From: Sva-07 sp963743825
GTDB taxonomy: Bacteria > Actinomycetota > Acidimicrobiia > Acidimicrobiales > Ilumatobacteraceae
Length of the DNA: 64,000 bases
Reading direction: 5' to 3'
NCBI GenBank assembly: GCA_963743825.1
Contig: CAVURC010000016.1
Location: 1-64,000 of the forward strand
The notes beneath the pieces were generated by a model. It did no database searches, was not told the origin of the DNA, and saw only the letters and a list, made by a program, of their open reading frames with translations. The translations under genes and the position numbers were made by a program. This document shows positions 29,655 through 38,246 of this stretch, piece by piece; the stretch's first letter is position 1; each line of letters opens with the position of its first letter.

Positions 29655-30568
29655 TCCAGGAGGTCGAGTGCGAGCGCGACGGCTCCGACCGCCGGCCTCT
29701 CGACGAGTGGCACGATCGTTGCACCGCGGCAGTCGGCAGCCACCGTGTCGGCGAACGTCTGCGAGAAGAGTCCGCTGCCCGCGTGCACGCCACCGGAGGT
29801 GACCAGCTCGAACTCGTCATCGATCAGGTCGAGGTGCCGGGCGACGCCGATCACCATCTCGGCCTGCTGTGCGGCCATCGTGGCGACGATGGTCCGCGCG
29901 ACGGCGTCACCATCCTCGGCGGCCTGCGTCGTGAGGGGTGCCCAGCGGCTTCCGACGTGCACACGGCCACGAGTGATCGCCTCGAACATCGACGGCACAT
30001 CCGCCTGATCGAGCGCGTGGAGGTACGTGTCGGTCAACGACGTGGCCGGGGCGGTGCGGTGATACTCCGCAGCGATCGCGTGGAGCGACTCGCGAACCAG
30101 CGTCGATGCGCCACTCGGCTCACCCCATCCGACCGCCATCGTGCGGAACCACTCCCCCGATCGATTCACACCTGCCGTCACCGACCCCGTCCCGATCACC
30201 GACACGACACCCCACGGTTGCGAACACCCGGCGCGCAGTGCGATTCGGGAGTCGTTGCACACCGAGCGCACACCGCTCAGCCCCAGGGTGGCGATCGCTG
30301 CGTCGACCAGCACGACATCACTCGGCCAGTCGACACCGGCAAGGCCGAACACGGCCGCGACGACCTCGGATCGAGAGGCGCCCGAGCTGGCCAGCGCCTC
30401 GTCGATCGCCGCGGCGAGCACCGCTGTCATCTGCTCGACGCCGACGCTCTCGTGGTTCGTCCCGGTGGTCTGCACCGACGCCAGGACTGCGCCCGTGAGG
30501 TCAGCCACCACGACGTCGGTCTTGGTCCCACCGCCGTCGACGCCGAGGACGACGTCGCGACCACTCAT
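29648..30568 (-). CDS. BadF/BadG-type N-acetylglucosamine kinase-like protein
   Basis: 306-aa ASKHA-fold kinase. Phosphate-1 loop VVLGVDGGGTKTDVVVADL at the N-terminus, VSVIGTGSVTAGVN (phosphate-2) and a C-terminal LVTSGGVHAGSG. This is the GlcNAc-kinase branch. The ATG overlaps the stop of the GH4 gene (ATGA), so kinase and glycosidase are co-translated. Inferred role: phosphorylate a sugar for, or released by, the GH4 enzyme. Confidence 0.84.
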   Translation of the reverse strand: MSGRDVVLGVDGGGTKTDVVVADLTGAVLASVQTTGTNHESVGVEQMTAVLAAAIDEALASSGASRSEVVAAVFGLAGVDWPSDVVLVDAAIATLGLSGVRSVCNDSRIALRAGCSQPWGVVSVIGTGSVTAGVNRSGEWFRTMAVGWGEPSGASTLVRESLHAIAAEYHRTAPATSLTDTYLHALDQADVPSMFEAITRGRVHVGSRWAPLTTQAAEDGDAVARTIVATMAAQQAEMVIGVARHLDLIDDEFELVTSGGVHAGSGLFSQTFADTVAADCRGATIVPLVERPAVGAVALALDLLER

Positions 30569-31864
30569 CCGAGCTTCCCCAACCAACCCGCGTTGACCTC
30601 CTTCAGTCGCGCCCACAGCGCTGGGGCGTCGGAGATCGACGGACCGAGCGGGTTCGTCACCAGCGCCCTGATCGCCGCATCGGCATCACCGTCGACCGCC
30701 GCCTGCACCGTCAGGAGTTCGAAATCCTTCACCGTTCGAACCAGCGCGTCGACGTCGGGGCGCAACTCGGCCACGTCGAGCGGTTCGATCCGATGGGCGT
30801 CGACGCGAGCCGACACCTCCACCACGATGTCGCCCGGGAGCCCCGGGATCGCACCGCGATTGGGCGTGTTGACGACATGCACGGTGTCGGCATCCGACGC
30901 GATGTCGGCCATCAGTGCGGCTGCGGCTTCCGAGTAGTACGCGCCACCGCGCTCGGACAGCTCGGCAGGCTTCTCGGCAAGATCGGGGTTCGCGTACTGA
31001 TCGAGCAACGCGTCCTCGATCGCCATCACCGCCGACGCCCGCGTGGGGTGCGACGCCTGGTGGCGCACCCACGCCTCGGTCTCGTAGTAGTAGCGCAGGT
31101 ACGAGTTCGGGATCGCGCCGAGCGTGTCGATCGCCTCAGGAGTCCAGTCGGGTTCGCCGGCACCGATGTCGCCAGTGCTCGCGATGTTCGAGACGTTCCG
31201 CGACCCGGTGACGCAATCCGGCGAGTACCTCGGCGGTGCGGTCGACCCCGTCGACGGTGACACCACGCACCCAGCTGAGATGGTTGAGCCCGACGTAGTC
31301 GAACTCGACTGCCGCCGGGTCGACATGCAACGAACGCGCCACGACCGCCTTGATCGTCCACGGCACGTTGCACAGCCCGATGGTGGTGACCTCGCTGTGA
31401 CGGCAGAGTGCCTCGGTCACGAGGCCGGCGGGATTCGTGAAGTTCAGCAATGTTGCGTCGGGAGCGAGCCGTTCGATGTCAGCAGCAATGTCGAGCGCGA
31501 CCGGGATGGTGCGCAGGGCATTGGCGAACCCGCCGACACCGACCGTCTCCTGGCCGATCAATCCGAACTCTCGCCCGAGCTGCTCGTCACGTTCGCGTGC
31601 AGCCATCCCGCCCACGCGCATCTGGCTGACGACGAACGTGGAACCGGCGATCCCGTCGCGTCGATCGGTCCCCCACTCGACCATGACGCGACGGTCGACG
31701 CGTTCGCACATCCGTCGCGCCAACGGACCCAGGATGGCCAGACGGGCCGGGTCGGTGTCGACGAGATGGATCTCGTGCAGGTCGAGCGTGTCGGCCCGCG
31801 ACAGCAAGCCTTCGACGAGTTCGGGGGTGTAGGTGGAGCCTCCCCCGATGACACAGACCTTCAC
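30565..31864 (-). CDS. GH4-family 6-phospho-glycosidase (one apparent frameshift)
   Basis: About 432 aa. NAD+- and Mn-dependent glycosidase using a redox elimination mechanism. N-terminal NAD motif MKVCVIGGGSTYTPELVEGL, the metal-ligand Cys in GLCNVPWTIK, and VGLNHLSWVRG; the C-terminal part has VNTPNRGAIPGLPGDIVVEV. A +1 shift at about 31195 splits the gene. The GTG start at 31864 is 9 nt after the PNPOx gene. Known GH4 substrates are 6-phospho-alpha- or beta-glucosides; the partner kinase hints at an amino sugar, which is inference. Confidence 0.85.
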
Positions 31865-31873
31865 GGATGGCCG

Positions 31874-32305
31874 TCAGCTCTTGGCGTAGTCGACCGAGTA
31901 CCAGCGCTCGGGGCGGATCCTGATACGGATCTCGTCAGCGGTCTCGCTGCCAGCGGCGTAGGCGCGACCCATCTCGTCGCCGAGATACCTGATCGCCATC
32001 GGCTCGACAGCAGCGTGAGCGTCGGTGCCCAACGCGTCGATCTCGATCGAACCCTCGATCGACACGTACTTGTACGGCAACTCCTCCTGCTGGGCGCACA
32101 GCGAGCCTCGGCCCGCCGCAGCTGCGAGACGACCCTTCAACGACGATGCACTCGTCAGCACGACGACGTCGGCGCCCGGTTCGTACGAGTACCAGACCGG
32201 CAGCACCAAGGGCGGCCCGTCGGCGCGCTCGATCCCCAGTACACCCACGTGCAGCCCGGCCAGGAACTCCTGACGCTCCGACTCGGTCATCTTCTGATCA
32301 GCCAT
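31874..32305 (-). CDS. pyridoxamine 5'-phosphate oxidase-like flavin/F420 protein
   Basis: 143-aa split barrel (LAGLHVGVLGIERADGPP, then LTSASSLKGRLAAAAGRGSL and YKYVSIEGSIEI). Such small PPOX proteins bind FMN, F420 or haem. The ATG at 32305 follows GGAG directly; ATG 32290 is an alternative. The upstream region is part of a large inverted repeat shared with the divergent VOC gene. Confidence 0.75.
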   Translation of the reverse strand: MADQKMTESERQEFLAGLHVGVLGIERADGPPLVLPVWYSYEPGADVVVLTSASSLKGRLAAAAGRGSLCAQQEELPYKYVSIEGSIEIDALGTDAHAAVEPMAIRYLGDEMGRAYAAGSETADEIRIRIRPERWYSVDYAKS

Positions 32306-32311
32306 CTCCAG

Positions 32312-32405
32312 AGTCCACCACATCCGCGACCCCTACCGCGATGAGAAACCGGCGCGACAGGTGAGCCGGAATCTCATCGCAACTCGGGAGGGGATGTGGT
32401 GGACT
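32312..32405. repeat. 94-nt inverted repeat between divergent genes
   Basis: The outer arms AGTCCACCACATCC (32312-32325) and GGATGTGGTGGACT (32392-32405) are perfect complements. Inner arms GCGATGAGA and TCTCATCGC (32338-32380), then CCGGC/GCCGG, share the same centre near 32359. The start regions of both divergent genes are therefore mirror images. It could be a regulator site, a cruciform, or an inverted duplication of a promoter segment. Confidence 0.75.
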
Positions 32406-32411
32406 GGTTGC

Positions 32412-33161
32412 ATGAGTGTGACCGAGCAACCGCAGCCAGCACTGCGCCTGTACCGCGACACGGGTGCGAAGCCGGCGCCCGACCTGCATCCGAACGGGGT
32501 CAACCACCTCGCGTTGTCGACTGCCGACATGAAGGCGCAGCTCACGTTCTTCGCCGAGGTGCTCGGCTGCCCGACCCGAGCGCTGTACTGGATGCATGGC
32601 GTGGCCAACACGTTCCACGGGTTCGTCGAGCTCTCCGAAGACAGCTACATCGCGTTCGTCCAGGCGCCCGGCAATCCGACCGAACCGCAGTGGGGTGTCA
32701 CCCACTCGGGAAATGCCGGCGATCCGGTGACCGCGGGCACGATGCAGCACGTGGCCTTCAACGTCGACTCGATCGACGAGGTACTCACGATGCGTGACCG
32801 CATCCGCAGCCACGGCATCCAGGTGCTCGGCCCGCTCGACCACGGCATGATCCAGTCGATCTACTTCGCCGGGCTGGAGGGGCTCAGCCTCGAGGTGTGC
32901 ACCGGGCGCGACATCGACGAGCACCAGTGGATCGACCCCGAGGTGCAAGGCCTGTGCGGGATCTCGCCCGACGAACTCGAGCGACTCACGAATCCCGCCG
33001 GGTTCGAACGTCCTGACGAGCCCGTCGCGCAACCGGAGTTCGACGAGTCACTCCCCAACATGCACTACCCGCCGGCAGTGCGCACCGCGATCATGGCGAT
33101 GCCCGACGCCGATGTGTGGAGCCGCCTCAGCGAGTCGACCCCGCCGGTCGCGCCCGACTGA
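32412..33161 (+). CDS. VOC-family (glyoxalase/dioxygenase-like) protein
   Basis: 249 aa. One clear VOC module: PNGVNHLALSTADMKAQLTF, then TMQHVAFNVDSIDEVL and the closing GLSLEVCTG, giving His, His and Glu as possible metal ligands. The C-terminal ~70 residues (SPDELERLTNPAGFERPDEP) resemble tails of dioxygenases acting on aromatic or steroid-type rings. The substrate is unknown. Confidence 0.72.
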   Translation: MSVTEQPQPALRLYRDTGAKPAPDLHPNGVNHLALSTADMKAQLTFFAEVLGCPTRALYWMHGVANTFHGFVELSEDSYIAFVQAPGNPTEPQWGVTHSGNAGDPVTAGTMQHVAFNVDSIDEVLTMRDRIRSHGIQVLGPLDHGMIQSIYFAGLEGLSLEVCTGRDIDEHQWIDPEVQGLCGISPDELERLTNPAGFERPDEPVAQPEFDESLPNMHYPPAVRTAIMAMPDADVWSRLSESTPPVAPD

Positions 33162-33170
33162 GCCGACCGC

Positions 33171-33216
33171 GTTGCTGTGAGCGATATCCGCGCCAATCGC
33201 GTACATCGCTCACAAC
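33171..33216. terminator. convergent-gene hairpin
   Basis: GTTG..GTGAGCGAT and ATCGCTCAC..AAC form a hairpin with an inner CGCG...CGCG pair. It fills the space between the convergent VOC and SRPBCC genes, so it is a good bidirectional terminator candidate. Its arms belong to the GAGCGAT family. Confidence 0.6.
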
Positions 33217-33227
33217 GGGAGCGGGGA

Positions 33228-33728
33228 TCAAGCGTCCGGGCGGCTGCGGCCCGGTGCCACCGTGCGGGCGAGGATCCCGAGGGTGGCGCGCAGGTTGGTC
33301 TCGGAGATCACCGGGAAGACCGTGTCGGCCATCGCCTCGTAGGCCTCGTGGATGTTGGACCAGTCGTAGTACGACGTGACGAGCGTCCCACCGTCGATCG
33401 GTTCGAGTCGGTAGCCGTAGATGTGACCGATCGGCGGCTGCATCATGCCGTCGATGGACCACGAGATCTCCCGATCGGCTTCGTAGGTCTCGATGACCAC
33501 GGTGACGTCGTACTGCCCGATGTCGAAGTCGCGAAGCGAATCGCGGTCCATGTGGACCACGAACCGGTCGCCGACCGCACCGGCCGGTTCGCCGTCGGCT
33601 GACATCAGCATTCCCGACGCATCGATCGCAACGTGGCCATCGGGGCTCCGGAGCACCTCGAAGATCGCAGCCGGATCGGCGGCGATCGCCCGATCCACTT
33701 CGAGACGGCGAGATGATGGTGCGTTCAT
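33228..33728 (-). CDS. SRPBCC-family (START-like) protein
   Basis: 166 aa, helix-grip hydrophobic-pocket fold: RRLEVDRAIAADPAAIFEVL at the N-terminus, YDVTVVIETYEADREISWSI in the sheet and a C-terminal long helix. Likely binds a lipid or polyketide-like ligand. Divergent from an acyl-CoA ligase; no specific role can be assigned. Confidence 0.72.
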   Translation of the reverse strand: MNAPSSRRLEVDRAIAADPAAIFEVLRSPDGHVAIDASGMLMSADGEPAGAVGDRFVVHMDRDSLRDFDIGQYDVTVVIETYEADREISWSIDGMMQPPIGHIYGYRLEPIDGGTLVTSYYDWSNIHEAYEAMADTVFPVISETNLRATLGILARTVAPGRSRPDA

Positions 33729-33826
33729 GGCGGCATCATCGCAGAGAACGCATGGCCATGTCACCCACGTCACCGTCACCGACGTCGCCGGCTGACGCCT
33801 CCGCCCGGACCGGCAAGACTGGTGGC

Positions 33827-35401
33827 GTGGCGCTCACCGACAATCTTCGACTTGCCCGCCGCCTGGGCTGGCTCGACCCGGCACAGATTGCTGCGACGGC
33901 CGCCGCGCTGACCCGCTGGGGGCCGACCCTGGCTGCCCTCTACTCCGCATCCGCAGTGCGCCACCCTCGTCGCGCGGCGGTGGTCGACGATCGTGGTTCG
34001 GTCGACTACGCCGACCTCGATCACAACTCGTCGGCGCTCGCACGGGGGCTCCGTTCGCTCGGACTGGCCCGGGGCGACCACCTCGGCGTGCTGTGCTTCA
34101 ACCACAGCGGCTTCGTCGAGGTCTCGATCGCCACGGCGAAGGCGGGGCTGACCTGCGTCTATCTGAACACCGGGTTTGCCGCGCCACAACTGGGCGAGGT
34201 CATGGATCGCGAGGGTATTCGAGCCGTGGTCTGTGATGCGGGGTTGCTCCCCGTCGTGGAGGCCTCCGGCTTCCGTGGTCACGTGGTGATCGCCGACGGT
34301 GAGAGCGACGCACACCGATCGATCGCCGACATCCGCGAGCTCGGTTCGTCACGACCACTCCTGCCGAGCCGACCGATCGCCCCCGTGTTGCTGACCTCGG
34401 GCACGACCGGCACGCCGAAGGGAGCCCGCCATGCGGGTCGACCCTCGGGGCTGTCCGCGGCGCTCGGAGTCCTCGAACGTATGCCCTACCAGGCCGGCGA
34501 CGTTGCGGTGATCCCGACACCGCTGTTCCACGCCTGGGGGCTTGCGCAGCTGACGGTTGCAGCAGCCACCGGATCGACTGCGGTGCTCGTGCGCCGCTTC
34601 ACGGTCGACGCGACGCTGGACGCGATCGAGGCAGAAGGAGCGAGCGTGCTCGCCGTCGTACCCGTGATGCTCCAACGCATCCTGGCCACGGACACGAACG
34701 CTCGCGACACCTCGTCACTTCGGATCGTGGCGTGCAGCGGCTCTGCGCTCCCCGCCGCCGTCGCAACCGCCTGGATGGACCGGTTCGGCGACCACCTCTA
34801 CAACATCTACGGATCGACCGAGGTCGGCCAGGCCACGCTCGCAACCCCCGACGATCTGCGGGCCGCACCGGGAACCGCCGGCCGGGTCATCGCCGGAACG
34901 GTCGTCGAGATCGTCGGCGAGCGCGGCGAGCGCGTCCCAACCGGTGAAGACGGCTTGATCGTCGTCGGGAGCGACGCGCAGTTCACCGAATACACCGGGG
35001 GTGGCACGAAGGAACGGATCCGCGGCCTGATGTCGTCGGGCGATGTCGGACACTTCGATGCCGAGGGCCGGCTCTTCGTCACGGGGCGTGCCGACGACAT
35101 GATCGTGAGCGGCGGCGAGAACGTCTTCCCGCTCGAGATCGAAGAAGTCCTGCTGTCTCACGCCGACGTGGTGGATGTCGTCGTGGTCGGCGTGCCCGAC
35201 GACGAGTTCGGTCAGCGGCTTGCGGCGTTCATCGTCCGCGCTCCGGGTGGATCGATCGACGCCGACGGCGTCCGATCGTTCCTCGCCTCACGGCTCGCGC
35301 GCCACAAGGTTCCGCGTGACGTCAGCTTCGTGGACGAGCTCCCCAGAAACACGACGGGCAAGCTCCTACGCGAGCAGACACCACGCCAAACGTCGGAGTG
35401 A
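33827..35401 (+). CDS. acyl-CoA synthetase (AMP-binding enzyme)
   Basis: 524 aa. Activates a carboxylic acid to acyl-AMP and then acyl-CoA. AMP-binding P-loop VLLTSGTTGTPKGARHAG, YGSTEVGQATLA, the hinge SGDVGHFDAEGRLFVTGRAD, VSGGENVFPLEIEE, and the catalytic Lys in PRNTTGKLLREQ. The GTG at 33827 gives VALTDNLRLARRLGWLDP; ATG codons at 33713 and 33752 in the same frame would overlap or crowd the divergent SRPBCC gene. Followed by a nitroreductase on the same strand. Confidence 0.88.
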   Translation: MALTDNLRLARRLGWLDPAQIAATAAALTRWGPTLAALYSASAVRHPRRAAVVDDRGSVDYADLDHNSSALARGLRSLGLARGDHLGVLCFNHSGFVEVSIATAKAGLTCVYLNTGFAAPQLGEVMDREGIRAVVCDAGLLPVVEASGFRGHVVIADGESDAHRSIADIRELGSSRPLLPSRPIAPVLLTSGTTGTPKGARHAGRPSGLSAALGVLERMPYQAGDVAVIPTPLFHAWGLAQLTVAAATGSTAVLVRRFTVDATLDAIEAEGASVLAVVPVMLQRILATDTNARDTSSLRIVACSGSALPAAVATAWMDRFGDHLYNIYGSTEVGQATLATPDDLRAAPGTAGRVIAGTVVEIVGERGERVPTGEDGLIVVGSDAQFTEYTGGGTKERIRGLMSSGDVGHFDAEGRLFVTGRADDMIVSGGENVFPLEIEEVLLSHADVVDVVVVGVPDDEFGQRLAAFIVRAPGGSIDADGVRSFLASRLARHKVPRDVSFVDELPRNTTGKLLREQTPRQTSE

Positions 35402-35429
35402 ACACGGCGGGGCGTGGAACACTTCGTCG

Positions 35430-35930
35430 ATGACTCCTTATGAAGCGATCATCACCAAGCGAGACCTCAGGATGTACACCGCCGAGGTGATCCCCGACGA
35501 CGTGATGGGCCGGATCCTGCAGGCCGGGCGGATGGCCGGGAGCGCCAAGAACTTCGAGTCGAACCGCCTGATCGTGGTGACCGATCAAGCGGTGCAGGAT
35601 GCCTTGGCCGAGGCCGGTGACTTCTCGTCGTGGATCGGGGCCTCAGCCGCAGTGATCGGTCTCGCCGTTCCGGAGGATCAGCTCCGGATGTTCGACGTCG
35701 GCCGTCAGGCGCAGAACATGATGGTCGCCGCACACGCCGAGGGCATCGGCAGTTGCCCGGTGACGTTGCAGCATCCCGATCGGGCACGCGCCGCTGTCGG
35801 CCTGCCCGACGATTGGGTGATGCCGATGGTGATCACGTTCGGATACCCGGTCGAGGATCACCCCGACAGCCCGCTCAAGCGACCGCGGATCGCGCTCGAC
35901 GAACTGGTGCGCTACGACCGCTGGAGTTGA
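35430..35930 (+). CDS. nitroreductase-family flavoprotein
   Basis: 166-aa FMN-dependent oxidoreductase. Flavin contacts: ITKRDLRMYTAEVIPDDV with the conserved KRxxR-like start, AGRMAGSAKNFESNRLIVVT, and MMVAAHAEGIGSCPVTLQHP. Short members of this family act on nitro compounds, flavins or F420-linked substrates. 28 nt downstream of the acyl-CoA ligase. Confidence 0.82.
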   Translation: MTPYEAIITKRDLRMYTAEVIPDDVMGRILQAGRMAGSAKNFESNRLIVVTDQAVQDALAEAGDFSSWIGASAAVIGLAVPEDQLRMFDVGRQAQNMMVAAHAEGIGSCPVTLQHPDRARAAVGLPDDWVMPMVITFGYPVEDHPDSPLKRPRIALDELVRYDRWS

Positions 35931-35941
35931 GCGCTCCTCGA

Positions 35942-36379
35942 TCAGCTCTCGAGGTTCTCGGCGAGGTCCTCGCGCACGGCCGTGACGTCCTCGATCGAGA
36001 TCTCGTCCTCGGAGAACTCACCATCGCCGTCTTCATCGATCCCGGTGACCGTGGTCGACTCGATCACGTCGAACTCACCATCGCCGTCGATGTCGGTGGC
36101 GCTGGTCGTGGTGACTTCGACGACGTCGGCAACCCCGTCGCCATCGACGTCGATCGTCGTGATCGTCGTCTCCTCGATCGCATCGGCGATCCCGTCACCG
36201 TCGACGTCGTAGGCGGTCGTCGTCGTCTCGGAGACGATGTCGGCAACGCCGTCACCGTCCACGTCGATGATCGTCGTGGTCGTCTCGATCACCATGTCGG
36301 CAACACCGTCGCCGTCCACATCGATGACCTCGGTCTCGATGGTCACGTCGATCTCGCCTGTGTCTTCTGTGTTGCTCAT
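35942..36379 (-). CDS. acidic protein made of EF-hand-like DxDxDG repeats
   Basis: 145 aa with no recognisable enzyme domain and no signal peptide. Six Ca-binding-like loops in tandem with about 21-residue spacing: IDVDGDGVADM, IDVDGDGVADI, YDVDGDGIADA, IDVDGDGVADV, TDIDGDGEFDV, IDEDGDGEFSE, joined by Thr/Glu-rich linkers (VIETTTT). The DNA is correspondingly repetitive. The loops match dockerin/thrombospondin type-3-like calcium repeats. The ATG at 36379 gives MSNTEDTGEIDVTIETEV. Likely a calcium-folded protein; the localisation is unclear. Confidence 0.75.
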   Translation of the reverse strand: MSNTEDTGEIDVTIETEVIDVDGDGVADMVIETTTTIIDVDGDGVADIVSETTTTAYDVDGDGIADAIEETTITTIDVDGDGVADVVEVTTTSATDIDGDGEFDVIESTTVTGIDEDGDGEFSEDEISIEDVTAVREDLAENLES

Positions 36380-36423
36380 GACCGGAGTCAAGCACGTGAC
36401 GAGTCCGGCCGACAAGACCGGCT

Positions 36424-36441
36424 CGGATCGGCACCGATCCG
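36424..36441. promoter_or_regulatory. perfect palindrome upstream of the EF-hand-repeat gene
   Basis: CGGATCGGCACCGATCCG, 8-nt arms and a 2-nt centre, too tight to be a good RNA hairpin and so more like a protein-binding site. 45 nt upstream of the ATG at 36379. Confidence 0.4.
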
Positions 36442-36450
36442 AAAACGAGA

Positions 36451-36476
36451 GGTGGGCCCCTCGAAGGGGGCCCACC
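36451..36476 (-). terminator. intrinsic terminator of the membrane-protein gene
   Basis: Ten-base perfect arms GGTGGGCCCC and GGGGCCCACC with a 6-nt loop, followed on the minus strand by CTCTCGTTTTC. This is one of the few hairpins here with a T-run, so it is a convincing terminator for the gene ending at 36512. Confidence 0.75.
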
Positions 36477-36511
36477 GGATCGTCATGGTCCGTTCAGGAC
36501 CATCGAGGTGT

Positions 36512-37276
36512 TCAGACGGACTGCGTCGTCTCGGGTGTTCCGTCGGTGCTCGTGCCCGCAGTGGCGACGTTCATCTTCTTCTTGGTGTCCCAGATGAAGA
36601 CGACACCCGACACCGTGCAGACCACGCCGAGCCCGGCGAGCAGTGCGGCGACACCGAGAGCGAGCTGCAGCGTGCTGTGCGTCGCTGCACCCACACCGAG
36701 TTCGGCGACCAGTGCGTGGGCGGTACCACTCCAGGCCATGTCACGAGCGATGCCCTGTACCGGATCCGTCCGATCGAATCCCGTCCAGTAGCGGCCGCCC
36801 ACTTCGAACTCGCAGGTGACGCCTTCCTCGGGGAACGGATCGGGAACCGGGACGGTCTCGCCGTTGCAGGTGTACTCGGTCGCAACAGTTCCGTCCTCAC
36901 CGGTGAGGTCAGCCTCGGTGAGCGTCACGGTCTGCGTGCCGTTGAGCACGTGGTACGAGATCGTCGCCATCTGGAACATGTACTCCGAGGCGGTGTTGAC
37001 CAGCGGGTCGTCCGGATCCATGTCGCCATCGACCACCGGGAAGTTCCAGTCGTCCTCGAGCAGGGCCATGATCGCAGCGGCACCTTCGACGGTGCCCCGA
37101 TCGATCAGCTGGCCGTCCTCGTCGTAGCTGAGCTCGACGTTCTGGACCTCGCTGAACGACTGCAGCGAGTCGTACCCGCCCTGCACCTTGCTGTAGGCAA
37201 CGCCGGCGCCGACGAAGTAACCAATACCGACGATGATGAGGAAGATCCCCAGCAACCCGAGTGGCTTCTTGAACAT
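36512..37276 (-). CDS. two-helix membrane protein of unknown function (often misnamed LigA)
   Basis: 254 aa. N-terminal helix LLGIFLIIVGIGYFVGAGVA, a large extracytosolic domain (YDSLQSFSEVQNVELSYDED, then CNGETVP...VTCEFEVGGRYWTGFD with a likely disulfide), and a C-terminal helix region (LALGVAALLAGLGVVCTVSG) ending in a Lys-rich cytosolic tail. From memory, similar actinobacterial proteins carry the name aromatic ring-opening dioxygenase LigA; nothing here supports that. SD AAAGGGG precedes the ATG. A 20-nt palindrome lies upstream. Confidence 0.72.
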   Translation of the reverse strand: MFKKPLGLLGIFLIIVGIGYFVGAGVAYSKVQGGYDSLQSFSEVQNVELSYDEDGQLIDRGTVEGAAAIMALLEDDWNFPVVDGDMDPDDPLVNTASEYMFQMATISYHVLNGTQTVTLTEADLTGEDGTVATEYTCNGETVPVPDPFPEEGVTCEFEVGGRYWTGFDRTDPVQGIARDMAWSGTAHALVAELGVGAATHSTLQLALGVAALLAGLGVVCTVSGVVFIWDTKKKMNVATAGTSTDGTPETTQSV

Positions 37277-37304
37277 GACAGACCCCTTTCACTGGTCTCG
37301 ATGC

Positions 37305-37324
37305 TTCGTGAATCAATTCACGAA
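37305..37324. promoter_or_regulatory. perfect 20-nt palindrome, candidate operator
   Basis: TTCGTGAATCAATTCACGAA, 9-nt arms and CA centre, 28 nt upstream of the ATG at 37276 and about 120 nt before the divergent LLM gene. AT-rich for this genome. Typical size and symmetry of a dimeric repressor site. Confidence 0.5.
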
Positions 37325-37429
37325 CTGTCTCCATGATGATGTTTGTGCAAGCAAATGATCAGAGCCCTAGGTCCCGACTTCACGATGTCGGCCCGTGCGC
37401 TGCGCGCGATGTGTCCGAGTCCTCGCACG

Positions 37430-37435
37430 TAGCCT
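37430..37435 (+). promoter_or_regulatory. TANNNT box before the LLM gene
   Basis: TAGCCT ends 6 nt before the ATG at 37442. Confidence 0.4.
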
Positions 37436-37441
37436 GACCAG

Positions 37442-38212
37442 ATGGTGGCCGTCGACGTCCAATTCGCTTCGACGCACGCCGACTGGCCGACACTGCGCGA
37501 CGCCTCGCTCAGAGCCGAGGCGGCCGGCTTCGATGCGGTCTGGGTCTTCGACCACATCGCAGGTGTGTCACTCGGAGGCGACCGGAGCCTCGAGTGTTTC
37601 ACCTGGCTCGGGGCGCTCGCCGAGGCGACCTCGACCGTGGAGTTGGGGGTGATGGTCGCGAACACCTGGAACCGCCAGATCGGAACGCTCGCGGTCGCTG
37701 CGGCATCCGTGAGCGCCATCTCCGGAAGGCGGTTCCTGCTCGGTGTCGGCGCGGGTGCCGCGCCGAACAGCCGATGGGCGGCCGAGCAGCATGCCGTGCG
37801 GGCCCAACTCGAGACCCGGCTCGCGGAGCGCCAGGCCCGAGTCGAGGAACTGCTCGACCTCACCGACGAGATGTGGCACCCCGACCGCAACGACGAGTAC
37901 GCGACGTTCGCGCTCCCGACGCCCGTCCCTCCCCGCATCGTCGGGGTCAACAGCGCAGCACTCAGCACCATCGCGGGGCGCCGCGCCGAAGGCATCAACG
38001 TCGCCTGGGACCATCCGCGGCGCGACGAGTTCCTCGGCGCCGCCCGAGACACTGCTGCCGGACGGCCATTCCTCACGACGGCCTGGATCAGGTGGTCGCC
38101 CGGGTTGACCGACCCCGATCACCCCACGCGACGCGAGATGGAAGCGTCAGGTCTCGACCGGATCATCCTCGTCGTGATCGACGATGTCGACGCCTTCGCG
38201 AAACAGCACTGA
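37442..38212 (+). CDS. LLM-class flavin/F420-dependent oxidoreductase
   Basis: 256 aa, a compact luciferase-like TIM barrel: DASLRAEAAGFDAVWVFDHI, then TSTVELGVMVANTWNRQI and SGRRFLLGVGAGAAPNSRWA. Shorter than typical (about 300 aa), lacking part of the insertion region, but the C-terminus is intact in frame. F420 is more likely than FMN in this organism group. The substrate is unknown. Confidence 0.75.
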   Translation: MVAVDVQFASTHADWPTLRDASLRAEAAGFDAVWVFDHIAGVSLGGDRSLECFTWLGALAEATSTVELGVMVANTWNRQIGTLAVAAASVSAISGRRFLLGVGAGAAPNSRWAAEQHAVRAQLETRLAERQARVEELLDLTDEMWHPDRNDEYATFALPTPVPPRIVGVNSAALSTIAGRRAEGINVAWDHPRRDEFLGAARDTAAGRPFLTTAWIRWSPGLTDPDHPTRREMEASGLDRIILVVIDDVDAFAKQH

Positions 38213-38246
38213 CCGGAACCGGCCTGACCCGAACCGGCTGTGACGG

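Noticed and set aside
36512..37276. Aromatic ring-opening dioxygenase LigA
   Set aside because: The protein has two membrane helices and no metal-binding or LigA motif; the name would be a propagated error.
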